64,000 bases of DNA, taken from contig OX336340.1 in NCBI GenBank assembly GCA_946902875.1, positions 7,337,739-7,401,738 on the forward strand. The letters run 5' to 3'. This stretch comes from Nematopogon swammerdamellus. Taxonomy: Eukaryota; Arthropoda; Insecta; Lepidoptera; Adelidae. The notes beneath the pieces are model-generated. The model did no database searches and was not told the DNA's origin. It saw only the letters and a program-made list of their open reading frames with translations. Both the position numbers and the translations under genes were made by a program. Position 1 is the stretch's first letter. Each line of letters opens with the position of its first letter. Below are positions 1 through 12,800 of this stretch, piece by piece.

Positions 1-461
1 GAGCTAAACTTTTATTATGCGGCCATTGTTGCTTAATGATATCTCGTTTTAATGTGATGTAATTCTTAAGTTGTCTAAATTAGTATACCTAGTGGTAATA
101 GTTAGGTACGTGTACTGGCTATGTTGTAAGTGGTAATTGTATAAGTTAGTCATGTCAAATCCTAACAATTGTTGTGACAATATTATGTAAATGTAGGTTT
201 CATATATTGCATGTTGAGTTTTATTTACTCCCTTTCAGGTCTCCATAAAATGTTTCTTCTTGCTTAAACAGTCCATGATTAACGAATGAATTTACGAGTC
301 CTTCATAGAAAAATCTGCTAACCGCATAATAAAGACGCTTGCATAATATAATGTGCTCAGGTTTCCTCAATCACCACCAGCATTTTGTATTTTGAAGTGA
401 TCCTAACTCTATGTAGGATCCACTTTAATGTTAAATTATAGTTTTTTATGACGGTAGGTAC

Positions 462-945
462 ATACATGCATACATACCATACGCAGTATCCCTACAATCG
501 GGGTAAGCGGAGTAATCGGTGTTGTGCTGTAAGTACTCTTTTATATCTCACAACATACGACTCTCAAACATCCAAAGATTGACTGGGAGAAATCCCTGTA
601 AGGAATAAGTCCGCCTTTGCCCCTCATGTAAATTACTTATCGTTTGTTGCTGTAAAATGTTTTGGAACAATAAAGTATTTCTATCTATCTACTCTTGTAT
701 ATTACAGCACAACACCGACAACCACGTTTAGCAAAGTATTAGGACAAGATAACTATCAAGCAGAGTAGGTAAGCTATGAAGACCGACCTGCTGTATGACT
801 CGGTGGAAGGACCGGGCCAAGGTGAAAAGTGGCTATCCTTGTCGCCCTATAGCATGACATCTTGTCCTTATGCCTTAGTCATCTTTTACAAAATGCACGG
901 GGAGAGATGATTGGCGCTATTCTTTTTAAGTACCGGCCCTACACG
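462..945 (-). repeat. Non-autonomous repeat, copy of a recurrent ~335-bp family, interrupted by a LINE tail
   Basis: Reverse-orientation copy of the family best preserved at 58757-59090; further copies lie at 15178-15325 and 39240-39660. Shared landmarks are GGGGTAAGCGGAGTAATCGG, the GTGTTGTGCTGT/ACAGCACAACACC inverted pair and the GGCCGGTA start motif, seen here as its complement near 930. A CATACATGCATACATAC tract at 464-480 corresponds to the TATG-rich tail. A second element is inserted at 541-689. Its class (SINE or LINE 3' end) cannot be settled by eye. Confidence 0.7.
541..696 (+). mobile_element. LINE-type 3' tail with (TCTA)n end, inserted in another repeat
   Basis: The segment from the TATATCTCACAACATACG start to the CTATCTATCTA tail closely matches 46535-46662 (+) and 29905-30070 (-). 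All contain AGTCCGCCTTTG and AATAAAGTATTTCTATC. The 7-bp TACTCTT flanks both sides (534-540 and 690-696), which looks like a target-site duplication from target-primed reverse transcription. No coding part remains. Confidence 0.65.
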
Positions 946-1066
946 GTATTGCAATAATGATGACAAGTTAATTCTAGTATTTTCAGTATCCGATACCATG
1001 AATATATCTTGATGCAAAAAAAAAACTTAAAGTGATGTTGTTTCGTCTCAAATTAATCTTAAGTAC

Positions 1067-1200
1067 CTGGGCGACCGAGCTTCGCTCGGTGTCTACACCT
1101 ACATATCTAAATAAACTTGAAAAAATTACATTATCTAAATACAAAATTTCATCCGAATCGTTAGAGCTGTTTCGGAGAAACCAATTATATATATAGTTAT
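1067..1200 (+). repeat. Helitron-like or related element end with a small hairpin
   Basis: CCGAGCTTCGCTCGG forms a short perfect hairpin. It is followed by AATTTCATCCGAATCG and GTTTCGGAGAAACC, a pattern that recurs widely in lepidopteran non-autonomous elements by my recollection. There is no coding capacity and the other boundary is not visible. Confidence 0.35.
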
Positions 1201-2240
1201 ATACAAGTTTAGCTCACTTAAAGTAATAGGATAACAGTTTTTTGGCAGTCTAGTCTAGTCTAAAACAAATTATGACAGAAAATATTGTACATACAGCTTG
1301 TTGGCTTGTTGATTTTTCGCATTTCCGCGACGTTTCAAACGCGACAAAGAAACCGTGAGTAAGCCGTATAAAAAATAATATTAGTTAACCACGGTAATTT
1401 AAAATCACAAAATTATTCTTCAATCATTTTAATTTTCTAGCACGCCACTTTGGAAGTAAAGTTACGACAAGAATAATGAAAAGCCCACATGGCCTGCCTC
1501 AACAACAACATGCCTTATTAAGTGAGGGTTAATAAGAAGCAGAGCACAGCGATGCATCATCTAACTACCTAAATAAAACTTTTTCATTTTTAATTTAGAT
1601 TTATTAACGTTGTTTTTCACCAAAATATTTATTTAATAAAAATTGTCAAAACATGCTCAAGGTTCAGATTCAGATTCAGAGTGATTCTGTACGTAAAATA
1701 GAACCACTTTTGTTCTACGACTTTTTTATTTGAAGAAAAAAAATTTTTTTTTCTCCATACATTTTGAGAATAGGTATTTAAAATTTGTATGGAAAAAATA
1801 ATTTGTTTTTTGTTTAAATTTTTTTTTTTCTTTACATTAGTTGTTTAGTTTCACATATAGAATTACCCCCTTATGTCAGTTAAATATATTACGGGGGCAA
1901 CTGCAACACGGTGTATAATAGCGGTAAAATCATAAACAATAAAAACAAATAGGTATACAGTACAGTAGTTATCTGAATCAGTTAGGTACCTAATACCAAT
2001 TCGATAAAAGTTGAAATCTAGACGAGTGTTTTAGTTTAGTATAGAAGAAAACGAGGAACCTGTCGCCGTTCTCACGCTAAGTATACACGAAAGAGGAGTA
2101 GGCAATAGTTGCTACAAACATTTTTTAGGTATTCATTATTATCTAGTAATAGGAACCACAGAATAGAAAAAAAAAGAGTACCTACTGGCGTAATACCTCA
2201 ATAAATTTTATTTTATGTACAAATTTGTGTATTCAGATTT

Positions 2241-2362
2241 CAGTGTAGCTGATATGAAATGAAGGGAAGCACTGACATGGCACCTCGTTCACCCGGTGTT
2301 ATGGGCTGACATCACGGATTTTGTACCTAAGTGAAGTAGCCAACCGTGTCAGTGTCCATAAA
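2241..2362 (+). repeat. SINE 3' fragment
   Basis: Carries CAGTGTAGC followed by GAAGGGAAGCACTGACATGG and TTCACCCGGTG. This is the 3' end found on the reverse SINE at 9198-9513 and on another fragment at 48440-48570. The pol III head is absent, so this is a truncated copy. Confidence 0.6.
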
Positions 2363-3415
2363 AAGAAAATACACTTATCTGCGGTGCGAGAGGTGGAAAA
2401 CTATTTCAACTTGGCGTGGTCCGCTAAATTTAAACGTTAAAGTATAGTTTCGAAAATACCACGATTGTGTGGATGTGTTTGTTCGCGCTCGATGAACCAA
2501 GCGCGAACCCTTTGCCGCGAGCCAAAAAACCGACTCGGATCGGGGAATGCCGCCGCGAGCGCGAACGCGAAGCCGCGAAACCATTCACTCACACGTTTCG
2601 CCGCGCGAGTGTAGGTAGAGCGCGCTATGCATCCAAATCTCTTTGAGTCAAATACCGAGCCCGTCAAGAGAGGATCAGGGACACCATTTCAGACCATGTC
2701 ACATGCGGTCGGCCACCTGAAAGACTTTATCCAATCCCTCAAATCCTTAATCCCGGAAACCTTCGTTTGGTTCTTCGGCAAGTGATAAATAAATGATGTT
2801 TTGGTGGTTTAAAAAAAAATAACCAGGGTTTAATATTAATTAATCGCTACGCGACGCATCTTCTATATATTAACCCTAACCTAATGTTGAGGCGGTGCAT
2901 GTCGTTTTTGTTACGTTTGTATTTCCGAAAATAAAGCTTTTAGGTGGTTATAAAAAAAACTAAACACCCTAAAAAAATTTAAACACCCTAACATTGCTTA
3001 AAAAAGAAAAAAAAGCAAAAAAAATTTGTGGGATTCGAACCCATGGTCCAAAAAATGCAAACCCTACACGCTTACCACTGCTAACAAATTACTTAGACGA
3101 CCAAACGAATATCGGCTTCTGTTGGTTCGCTCCGGGCGAGGGAGTAGGAGGAAGGATTAGAGGGATTAAAAAAGTCTTTCATGTGCCGTACGCTGTCACG
3201 TGTCACGTGCGTGAACGGTCATACATATTAGTTAACCGTAATTTACTTATACCTCATACTGTACTCGTATAAGCCGCAAGTAGTCTAGGAACATTTGAAA
3301 ACGCCCCTTTTATGATAGTTATTTTAATGTTTGTTAGGTAGGTTTTAATTATTTAGTTATTAATATTACTTTTTTATATATTTTATTAAATAAATAGATG
3401 GAGTAAACGATATTA

Positions 3416-3731
3416 TATGCTATCGAAGAAAGGAAGTCATTTAAGGCGAGGCCCGAAGGCAGAAGAGGGTTTTTGGTTTACCTGAACGCAGCTCGGCCTT
3501 CGGCCTCGCCCTTAGTTACTTACTTTCTTCGAGAAGGTTTATCGTCTTCCTGAACGCAGCTCGGCCTTCGGCCTCGCCCTTACTTACTTACTTTCTTCGT
3601 GAAGGTTTATTGTCTTCCAGGATGCAGCTGGGCCTTCGGCCTCGCCGTTAGGTGCTTACTTTATTTGAGAAGATTTATCGTTTACCTGAACGCAGCTCGG
3701 CCTTCGGCCTCGCCCTTAGTTACTTAGATTC
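3416..3731 (+). repeat. Tandem repeat, about four units of ~68 bp
   Basis: The block GAACGCAGCTCGGCCTTCGG begins at about 3484, 3552, 3621 (variant) and 3688, a period of 67-69 bp. Each unit has an AAGGTTTATCGTCTT-like arm and a GGCCTTCGGCC hairpin core. A degenerate related stretch precedes the array from 3440. The array ends next to a Helitron-like terminus. Confidence 0.8.
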
Positions 3732-3782
3732 TTCTTTGAAATACGAATTTCACGCGAGCGAAGCTGCGGGCAACAGCTAGTA
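3730..3782 (+). mobile_element. Helitron-like 3' end
   Basis: GAATTTCACGCGAGCGAAG followed by CTGCGGGCAACAGCTAGT resembles the GC-rich hairpin plus CTAG terminus of lepidopteran Helitron-like elements. Similar ends are at 19915-19936 and 54410-54437. No Rep/helicase coding sequence is present. Confidence 0.45.
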
Positions 3783-4974
3783 GCATAATAAATAATTATA
3801 TACTTTGGATGGTAAAGTTTTTATGCAGTTATAAAAGAACATCACCTGTTTTTAATACGTACCCTAACAATGTTAAGAAAAAAAAGTAAATAATATTTCC
3901 GATAGTCAAGTTTTTTTATGTAGATAGTACAAAACAAATATTTACACAAGGGGCACTCAAACGCACGACCATGGGATCAAAAAATTAATATACGCTCTAC
4001 TCTACAGTGCGACAAGGCTTGAAATGAACGTGGCTGGCAGCGGAATTAATCCACAGCGTTCACGCGTACGTTAACGTATCTCTTCTTAGTCTGTGGTGTT
4101 AGCAGAAATCGAAGTCTATCTGTTATTTTATTAGTGAGCTAGTCTTCCTAAAATTCAATACATAAAATAAAAATAAGTAAATACCCACCTGCCTTATAGG
4201 TACTATACATACATTTTCTTTTGCAGCGATATTTTGCCCTAGTGTAAGGAAATTTTCAAAATTGACAACCCTGATGCTGCAGCAGCGCCCTCGCACCTTT
4301 CATCAGGCCTCACGCACTCTAGTCTCTATGTACTTGCGCGCGCTAACTACATACCGCCCGACGGGCCACCGCCGGCGGTCTTTTTCAGTGGCAATTCGTC
4401 AGCCGCGCGAAGTATACATAGACGCTCGCCCACGCAACTGCGCGCAGCTGCAAAGCAATAACCACTTTACACTCGATCGTTAAGGTACATTTCCGCACGC
4501 AGCGATTGGCGATGTGAACCAGTAGGCTATTGAAGCCCGAAGGTAGGAACATTTTCTATGGAGTGATTTATCTGTTACGAAGTAACTGCACGCTGCAATC
4601 GCCTGTTGCCGACCGGGCTTGGAATTCGTACGACTATTATCGTACTTGTACGATAATTTATTATAACGATCGTATGAAGTACGTTCGTAATGCTTCCAAA
4701 TTAAAATCTTGTCCGATAATTTTGCCCTAAATACCATCATTTTCAACTTCGCGTACGATGATTTTTAGTGACCTCGCATCCAATCCAACCTTGCCGCCAG
4801 ACTGCCATCAGTCAGACTACCGATCATGACATGACTTTTCGTCTTATGTAACCCGGTGGAGGACGAGTCCTTCATCGCAGGAGAGTTTTGCTGCAGCTGC
4901 GACGGACGTAACTATGCGAGTTTTCTCCCCAAACAGAGATTATTAACCTGTTTTGGTGGTTTAAAAAAAAAACC

Positions 4975-5033
4975 AGGGTTAAATTACAGAAGATGCGTCG
5001 CTACGCGACGCATCTTCTTTAATTTAACCCTAA
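4975..5033. repeat. Palindromic hairpin inside a repeat
   Basis: AGAAGATGCGTCGC (4988-5001) is followed after 3 bp by its exact complement (5005-5018). Pairing continues through the flanking GGGTTAAATTA/TAATTTAACCC with one mismatch, giving arms of about 27 bp. A half copy near 2850 shows the same right arm. Confidence 0.75.
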
Positions 5034-6700
5034 CCTAATGTTGAGGCGGTGCATGTCGTTTTTGTTAAACTCCCATAGCGCAGTTTGGCTGCTACCACAA
5101 CAGCTGCGTCAAAGCTCTCCTGCGATGAAGGAATCGTCACCAACAACTAGCACATAGAATATTTTCGCGTAAGCGCGTTAGAAGTTTTATTTCTCTGTAA
5201 GTTTTATATGAGGTGACCAAGAGATATTGCCTGTAAGCCATCGCGCCGCCTTGTCTTTCGGGTGTCGTACCGTCGTCGTTCGTTTGTCGACGAGTCGTTA
5301 TTCGTACTTCGCTGTACGGCCTCATCATCCCTCAAATAGCAGGAAAGTGGTATGGGTGAATGTTTTGGTGGTTTAAAAAAAAAATAACCAGAATTTTATA
5401 TAAATTTAACCCCAACCTAATGGCAAGCGGCACATGATAGAACAAAGGAACGCTTGCGCTGTAGATCAGCTGATTGTAAACGCGAAGTGGCAGAAACGAA
5501 ACGTAACAAAAACGACGTGCACCGCCTCAACATTAGGTTAGGGTAGGGAGGAATCCTGGGATTGACCCTGGTCTTTTTTTTAAGCTCCAAAAAATCACAG
5601 CTGATCTACAGCGCCATCGTTCCTTTGTTCTCTCCTGTGCCAGACCCAATCAAATGTTGAGGCGGCGCATTTCGTTTCTCGTTGACAGGGATCATCGTGA
5701 GCCGGCTTTCGCTGTACGAATAAGTCTCGTGGTTGCGGTCCGCCACCTGACAGCCCTGGCGGCTCTTGCGGATCCTTCGGAAACCCCTTTCGGAAACACT
5801 CGGCTCGAAGGAGTGTGGTAACCCTATGAGTGATGTTTTGGTGGTTTAAAAAAAAATAACCAGGGTTAATATAGAGAACCCTAACATTGCAAAAAAACAA
5901 AACAAAACAAATTTTGACAAAAGGGACACGAACCCATGGTCGAGATCGAAAAAATAAAGTCCCTACACTCTTACCACTGAGCGACCTGATTACATAAACG
6001 ACCAAACGAATATCGGATTCTGTTGGTTCGCTTTCGAGCCGAGTCAACCCGAGCCGTAGTATCCGCAGGATTCGTAGGAGGCGCATGAGCCACTAGAGCT
6101 GTCAGGTCGTTAACCCCTCGTGTTTGTCGAGTAGTATTCTTTGTGTCGTGTCGTTCGACGAGTGGCTCGGGATCAATTCTGATTACTCTCGCTCACAGCT
6201 GTGACGTCATAGAGCCGAAAGTGAATCAAGGGAATTCGTTTTTTCGTTGAAGTGATTTCGTGGCTCAGGGGTGAAGGTCTAGGACTAGTAGTTTTATGAC
6301 TATAGGTTGAATCCCACCAAATCTCTTTGGTTTTTTTTTTACTTTTTTTCTTTTAGCAATTTTACGGTGTTTGTTTGATTGATGATGATGATTGTTTTAT
6401 TGTGTTTAGTTTTTTTTATAACCACCTAAGAATTATTTTCGAAAATACAAACTTTTAACAAAAACGACATGCACGCCTCAATATTTAGGTTAATTTTTTT
6501 TTTTTTTAAACCACCAAATCAATTGCATTATATTTCCGAATATTTCCGAAAATAAAAATTTCTTAGGAGGACAACTGTCAGTGAGAGTAATCAGAATGGA
6601 TCCCGAGCAACTCGTGTCGTACGTCCGTCACAGATTAGAAGTTGTTGTAATGGCACCCCCGCCTCCCCCGGCCGCCCGCCCGAACTCATGTTGCCTGCCG

Positions 6701-6720
6701 CCCCCCCCCCCCCCCCCCCC
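6701..6720 (+). repeat. Poly-C tract upstream of ABCD3
   Basis: Twenty consecutive C residues inside a CCG-rich stretch (about 6655-6730), ending roughly 120 bp before the ABCD3 start codon. The reading frame through it is only proline low complexity. It may lie in the promoter or 5' UTR. Exact length is prone to sequencing error. Confidence 0.7.
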
Positions 6721-6839
6721 TCCCGCCCTCCATAATTTAGTTGTCAATTTCAGTTTGAAGGTGTCGGTTGTTTCTACTTGCTTGTTCGATGGTGGCGTAC
6801 TGCTGAAAATAGTGTGGAGATCGAAGGCATTGAGTCGAC

Positions 6840-9800
6840 ATGGCGCCGAGCCTGAGCAAGTTAGCTACACGGCGTGACGTTCAGGCGGCCGCTGTAGCGG
6901 CGGCTGCGCTAGGCGCATGGATCGTCCGCAACGCGCTTCGGACGCCGAGGTGTGTGTGTTGCATGCATTATAAAAATGGTTTATGTAGCTCAGTTTTCGC
7001 ACCTCTGGTTCTCGATTATTTCGTCATGGTCAATATTAGCAATTAGCAATCGCTTTTTGTATGTCATCGAATGGATCTCCGCAAGTTCTTCCTAAACTCG
7101 TATCGCTACTCAGTATGATAATGATATCAAGGTCAACTATTCTGCTAATCAAACCAATAAATTGCATTGAAGGGAGGTGAAGTTTGTACCTCCGAGGTAC
7201 AATTTAGAACTGGCAGAATTTTCGATATGTCCAGGCGTAGTTACCTACCTATGGATGAAATTATACAATAAACAATATTTAGAAGCATCTCCAGGAAAAA
7301 CCAAAAGCAGTCGACATTTTTTCCGAATCTTTTCCAACCTAAAATTGACAATTCCCCCATACAAATTATATATGTATATCAGTAAAGTGTGGATAAAAGA
7401 ACCCTGCCTCTAATAAGCTGCAATATATTAAAGTGTGAGACTTGAATCCAATCCCACAAATAAAAAAAGAAGTCTGAAGGCAAAAATGACAAGACGTCAG
7501 AATATATTTTTTTTCTGCTTGAGTGCAGAATTGTTTGTAGGTGTCATTTACGAATTATGCATTTGTTTTGATTTGTAAAACTTTTTATACCGTTGTTGTA
7601 ATCCTATCACACTTGACAATGGCAAAGTTCGCGCGTCAGCGCGAGTTGCCAAAAAAAAAAAAAAAAAAACTCTTTGGTAGGTGTGTTTGATGTCATGCAT
7701 GATACATACTGCATATTTGTAATTTCATTAGCTTTACATGCTAAAAGAGTTTATTGATCTAGTTAGCTTCATTATTTTACGAAATTTTTGAGTTTATGTC
7801 AAAATCGGCACTCAGTTCCGTGGTGCGGCGAATACACCCGGAAGTCATGTAGATCGCCATTTTTATACCTTGCAATTTAACCGGTTAACTTAGAACTATC
7901 TATAATTCACAAATAATAACTTTAAATACTACTTTACTAATTGTCAGTAGCCTAGTGGTGCGGCCGGCCGACTGTTGTTAAGCAACCCTGAGTGCAGTCA
8001 GTATTTGGATGGGTGACAGCTCGACTGTTAGAGGCTGACCGTGGTTCGGATTCCACGTAATACTGTAGATCCCTTCCTTTCTTACCTTACTAGGTGGTAG
8101 AGTTTATCCCGCCCGGGTTGATACCACCGCACTGAATGAAACGTCGGTCTAAACGGTTATGTAAATGATTCGGGTTTTCCGTCCAGTTCAGTGTAGCCTT
8201 TCAGTTTACATAAAAAATTAATAAATACCTACAAAACAAATACCTCCTCCACGCTGTCCTCCACGAGGGCGCTGAGTGCGACAATACAACATTACTTAGG
8301 TACCTAGTTATTTAAAATAAGAATTAAAATCTTGCCTTACTTACCTAACTAATTGGTTTCTACATTTCCAGCCACAAGTACCAAAAGGTTCCCCGACTCA
8401 ATCCCGAAGACCAGATTCAGTACATGATAAAGGAATCTAATAAAAACAAAGGACCGAAAGCTCAAGTGGACGCCAGGTTCTTCGCGGAACTGAAAGCAAT
8501 ATGGAAGATAATCGTGCCGGGACTGTGGTCCAAGGAGAGCGGATTCATGATGCTGATTGCTGCATCCCTGGTATCTAGGTCCATGTGCGATCTGTGGCTT
8601 ATTCAGCACACCACACTCATCGAAGGGTAACATTTACTTTTTTATGCTTTTCTACTACCTACTAGCTTATCAACAATTTTAAATTATTTAATCTCCTTTG
8701 AGTTCATCATAGCGAGATAAAAATATAAACTACAGAATAGGTACCGAAAAGTAGATTACATTTGAAAGAAAATTGAGTCAGCTTATTTTTAGGGTTCCGT
8801 ATCCAGTACAGGACCCTATTACTAAGCCTACGCCGTCTGTCTGTCTGTCTGTCCGTCCGTCTCTCTGTGTCCGAGTGCTGTATCTCTTGAACCATAATAG
8901 GTAGCCCGTTGAAATTTTCACAGAATATCTGTTATTATGGCCGATATAACAACAAATAATAAAAATAAGAAAAAGTAAAAAATTCACTGGGGTTCCCATA
9001 GAAGAAACCAAAAAGTGTATAGCGCGCCATCTACCTATTCGGTATGCGGTTATGAAGCATTTTTACTGATCATGACATTTAACTAATATGAAGCATTTCA
9101 TAACACGCCATCTAGATAGGGTGAGTGGCGCATGACATGGCGATACGGAACTCTCGGTGCGCGAGTTCGACTCGCACTTGGCCGGGTTTTTTTTAAATGA
9201 TTGTGACAGGGGTGAACTTGGTGCCATGTCAGTGCTTCCCTACATTTATTGTCGGCTACACTGAACTGGACGGAAAACACAATCTATTTACATAGCCGTT
9301 TCGACCGATGTTTCATTCAGTGCGGTACCAACCCGACCAGGATAAACCCTACCACCTAGTAAGGTAAGAAGGGAAGGGACCTACTGTTTTACGTGGAATC
9401 ACAAACCATGGTCAGCCTCCAACAGTCGAGCGGTCACCCATCCAAGTACTGACCTCACCCAGGTGTGCTTAATAACAGTCGACCGACCGCACCACTGAGC
9501 TACCGAGGCTGACAATTATCATCACAAAGCGTAGAAATTACTTACTTAATTATTATAAAAAACCTTTGTGATTTCATGACAAGAAATGTAAGCAAACATT
9601 GCAAATTCGACCACATAACGAAATGGAGGAAATAATCATACATTATTTCCAAAAGTTACAACACACAATATTAATTGCGCAAGATTTTAATGCAGATTTC
9701 TTGCTGACACAGCAACATTAACTCATAATATTATGTTCGCGCAGTCGGACACTGCTCCTAATGCACACGTCATATCACTTGTTCGTTGCATAATCTGTCT

Positions 9801-12800
9801 GTCTACACTACACTAAATATCTATACTAGTATAACGTGGTGTTTTGAGTTCTAGCATTATTTGGAGTGGTCATTGTTTCCCCAAGTTCACCGTTGAACAG
9901 AGGTTAAATACATGAATATAAAGTAGACCGTCGCACCAATGTGGCTAACTTGATAAGAATGCAACTCATGTAATTAACATAATAACTACTCAAGACTTTT
10001 TGGATAAAAATGCAGGCACAACGCCTCTTATGAAATGCTCTTATTTAAAACCAAATTAGGTGCTCTCAAACACAGTAAAAAAATTCTCTGATTTCTGGCT
10101 TATTTATTTATTTATTTATTATGGATAGAATAAGAGAAAAAAATTTAACTTACGAATGAACTTTCTCGAAAATACAAAAATATATATACACAACACATAA
10201 TAATTATTACAGTATTTTTTTTTGTATGGCGCACACCAGACTAACGCAGAGGTGTAGTCCGACGGCGCCCACGGGCATTCGGATATTTACGGGGGCTGCG
10301 AATACCACGTCGGCCGGCTAGGTGCACCTTCACATTATGTTTGAAGGATCCCAGACTGTACATTATAATTGTTGTTTTCCCCTTATTGTCATTGAACATT
10401 CAGGAAATGTATATTTAGAAGTGTTCATTAAACATATTCATATCCTATTCAAGTATTCATGTCCGTAAACATAATGATCGCTTTGGGAAGGTTATGCTCT
10501 TTTATAAATAACAGGTCAAATAGCAATTTCAATTGTGATATTAGATATATCTACATAATATCAAATAGACACTTTCTTCTTAGCTTCTGGTACTGTAATC
10601 TGTATGCTGGTTGGCATTTATCAGTATGTTTTGGAATCGGTTTTGTATGATTCTCTAATGACAGTTCTATATAAATGTATATCCACATTTGCTATATGAT
10701 GATCAGGTATACTGATTAAACACATTACAAGATTAAGTGCAGTTTCCTTGTTGATCTAATTAGGTGTACTTGGAGAAGTCATCATAACTTTCTATCTGCA
10801 AATTCTATCTGCTTGACGAGAAAGAGCGGTGATAGAAAAATGTGCTTAAAACATGTTTTTTTTTTTTCAGTTCCATCATAACCATGAACAAAAAAGAATT
10901 CAAGCAAAAAGTTTTTCAAATAATCATGGCTATGCCCTTGGTAAGTTTATGCATTTTAAGCTGTAATTAACAAATACATAAAACACTTTTATAATAAATA
11001 TTTTTGTGCATTGCGCTTGACAGATACATTCCATAAATGTTGTCGTAGATTGAATATAGGTTGTGTATCTAGCTTCCAGGTGTCCCTGTATAAAATAAAT
11101 TTATATAATATTTTCACAGATATCTCTAGTAAATAATGTTCTAAAATGGAGCATCGGAGAGTTCAAGTTACGAATCCGCACCAATCTCACTCACCACATG
11201 TACGCACAGTACCTCAAGTAAGTGTAATAGTAATATTATAACTTTTTTATTAAAAGGAAACTTGTTACAGTTATTCTGTTATGTTATGTTAATAAATAAA
11301 CCTACTGTCAGCTATGAATCTATTTTTGTTCCTTTCTAAGGTTGTGGTGTGAAATCATTATAGACAAAGAATAAATGTTATCCTCTGGATAATTTACATA
11401 TAAATCAAATTCAAATAATGTTTTCCTCGTCCATTTCATCATAAAAACAATTTCAAGTGCACTGTTAACATAATGTTTATGTTGTAAATCTTTCATTCCA
11501 TCCTAAATGAATTTTTGGTGATTGCATAAAATTATATGTAGGATAAACATCTAGTAAATTCTTTATTCATCACCTTAAACACTATACTCGGATTCATCAT
11601 ATTTTAACATTTAACATTTAGCATTTTGCCAAAATGGCTATGAAACTAAAAGGTTAGATTAATATATGAGCCTGTTGGACCGCATCGGCCTCCGATACTA
11701 ATGTAATCAAACAATCACTTCAAAACCATTTGAACTTTTCATCATTCAACTGTGTAGGGGAAAACGGGGAAATTATTGTATTATGTTGTATGTGCCGCAT
11801 GTGTAGAATCTAGGAATTGTAATAAGATTGTCATGCCTGTATAATAAGTATGGTGTTCCTGACGAATTTGAAATAAATAAATAAATAAATTCTACTCAAT
11901 ATCTCCTAGAAAATCTATTTAATGTTAAGGTATTAAATTTATTTATTTATTATACAGTAACCTTGTTCCTACAGAGACACAGTCTTGAATAGAAAAATTC
12001 ATACAAACTGAAATGCATAATACCCTATGCCAAATGGTTTTAAAATTATCGTTCGATTACATTGGTATGGGAAGCCGGGGCGTCGAGTAGGTATGCCCTT
12101 CTGTAGTCTTATCATTGTAATGTAATTTGTAGAGCTTATGTACAATAATAATCTCATGACGTCACTTATAATAATCTCTATCACTTATAAATAATGGGCC
12201 TTATTTATTGTATAAAGCATCCCTGCTTACCAACCTAGAATTCAGTGTCATGGGAAGCAGGGTCTTTCGCGTAGACTCTCCATTCCTTATATACATATAT
12301 TTATCTGGTTAACCTCTGATAATTGTAATTTTGTAAACATTCATTTTAAATTAATATTGAATTGGAATCTCCCCGCACCTTGTTCTGTTGAAAATGTTTG
12401 GAGCATTCTCGTAGTCTCTGTTAATTAAAGCGGTTACTAATGAGCTAAATGAAACCTTAAACAGGCTTATCAGTAGATTAACAGCTCGAAGTCAAGCTCA
12501 GTCCATATTGTGTGAATAATTGTGACTCAGCAATTTCAGCACTCGGTTTACTTTTATCTCAACGATACCAAGGTGCTAATTGACCTGTAAATGACCTGAA
12601 AATTCACTATTTATTTATAAATATATTATAAGCTTTACAGAGATTGAATATTCAATTCCACATAGCACAATAGCTTATAGAACCTCATTCCCTCTCTCTC
12701 ACTAGTATCTGTCTTGTACTGTTTGTAACCCTAGACTAGAAACTCTAAGCCATGCCATGCACGACCCAGCTACAATGATTTTGCAATATTACTATTTTAT

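Larger units (their letters stand above)
2790..6530. repeat. Cluster of nested A-rich repeats with a TTTTGGTGGTTTAAAA terminal motif
   Basis: The motif TTTTGGTGGTTTAAAAAAA followed by AACCAGGGTT or similar occurs near 2798, 4952, 5363 and 5836. Its reverse complement ending AAACCACCAAA is near 6500. Associated blocks include CCTAACCTAATGTTGAGGCG and CATGTCGTTTTTGTTA. tRNA-like stretches with a B-box-like GGGATTCGAACCC lie near 3030 (reverse) and weaker ones near 5930 and 6250. The arrangement reads as repeated insertion and rearrangement of one family; the open reading frames inside, such as 5595-6086 on the minus strand, look repeat-derived. No host gene is recognisable here. Confidence 0.55.

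Noticed and set aside
5595..6086. 163-codon minus-strand ORF as a gene
   Set aside because: It overlaps the A-rich repeat cluster, contains repeat terminal motifs and tRNA-like sequence, and shows no domain.
6581..6877. Proline-rich plus-strand ORF over the poly-C tract
   Set aside because: It is low complexity produced by the C run and overlaps the ABCD3 start in another frame.
7944..8070. 5S rRNA gene or pseudogene
   Set aside because: Only the internal control region resembles 5S rRNA; the flanks are SINE body found in several copies.
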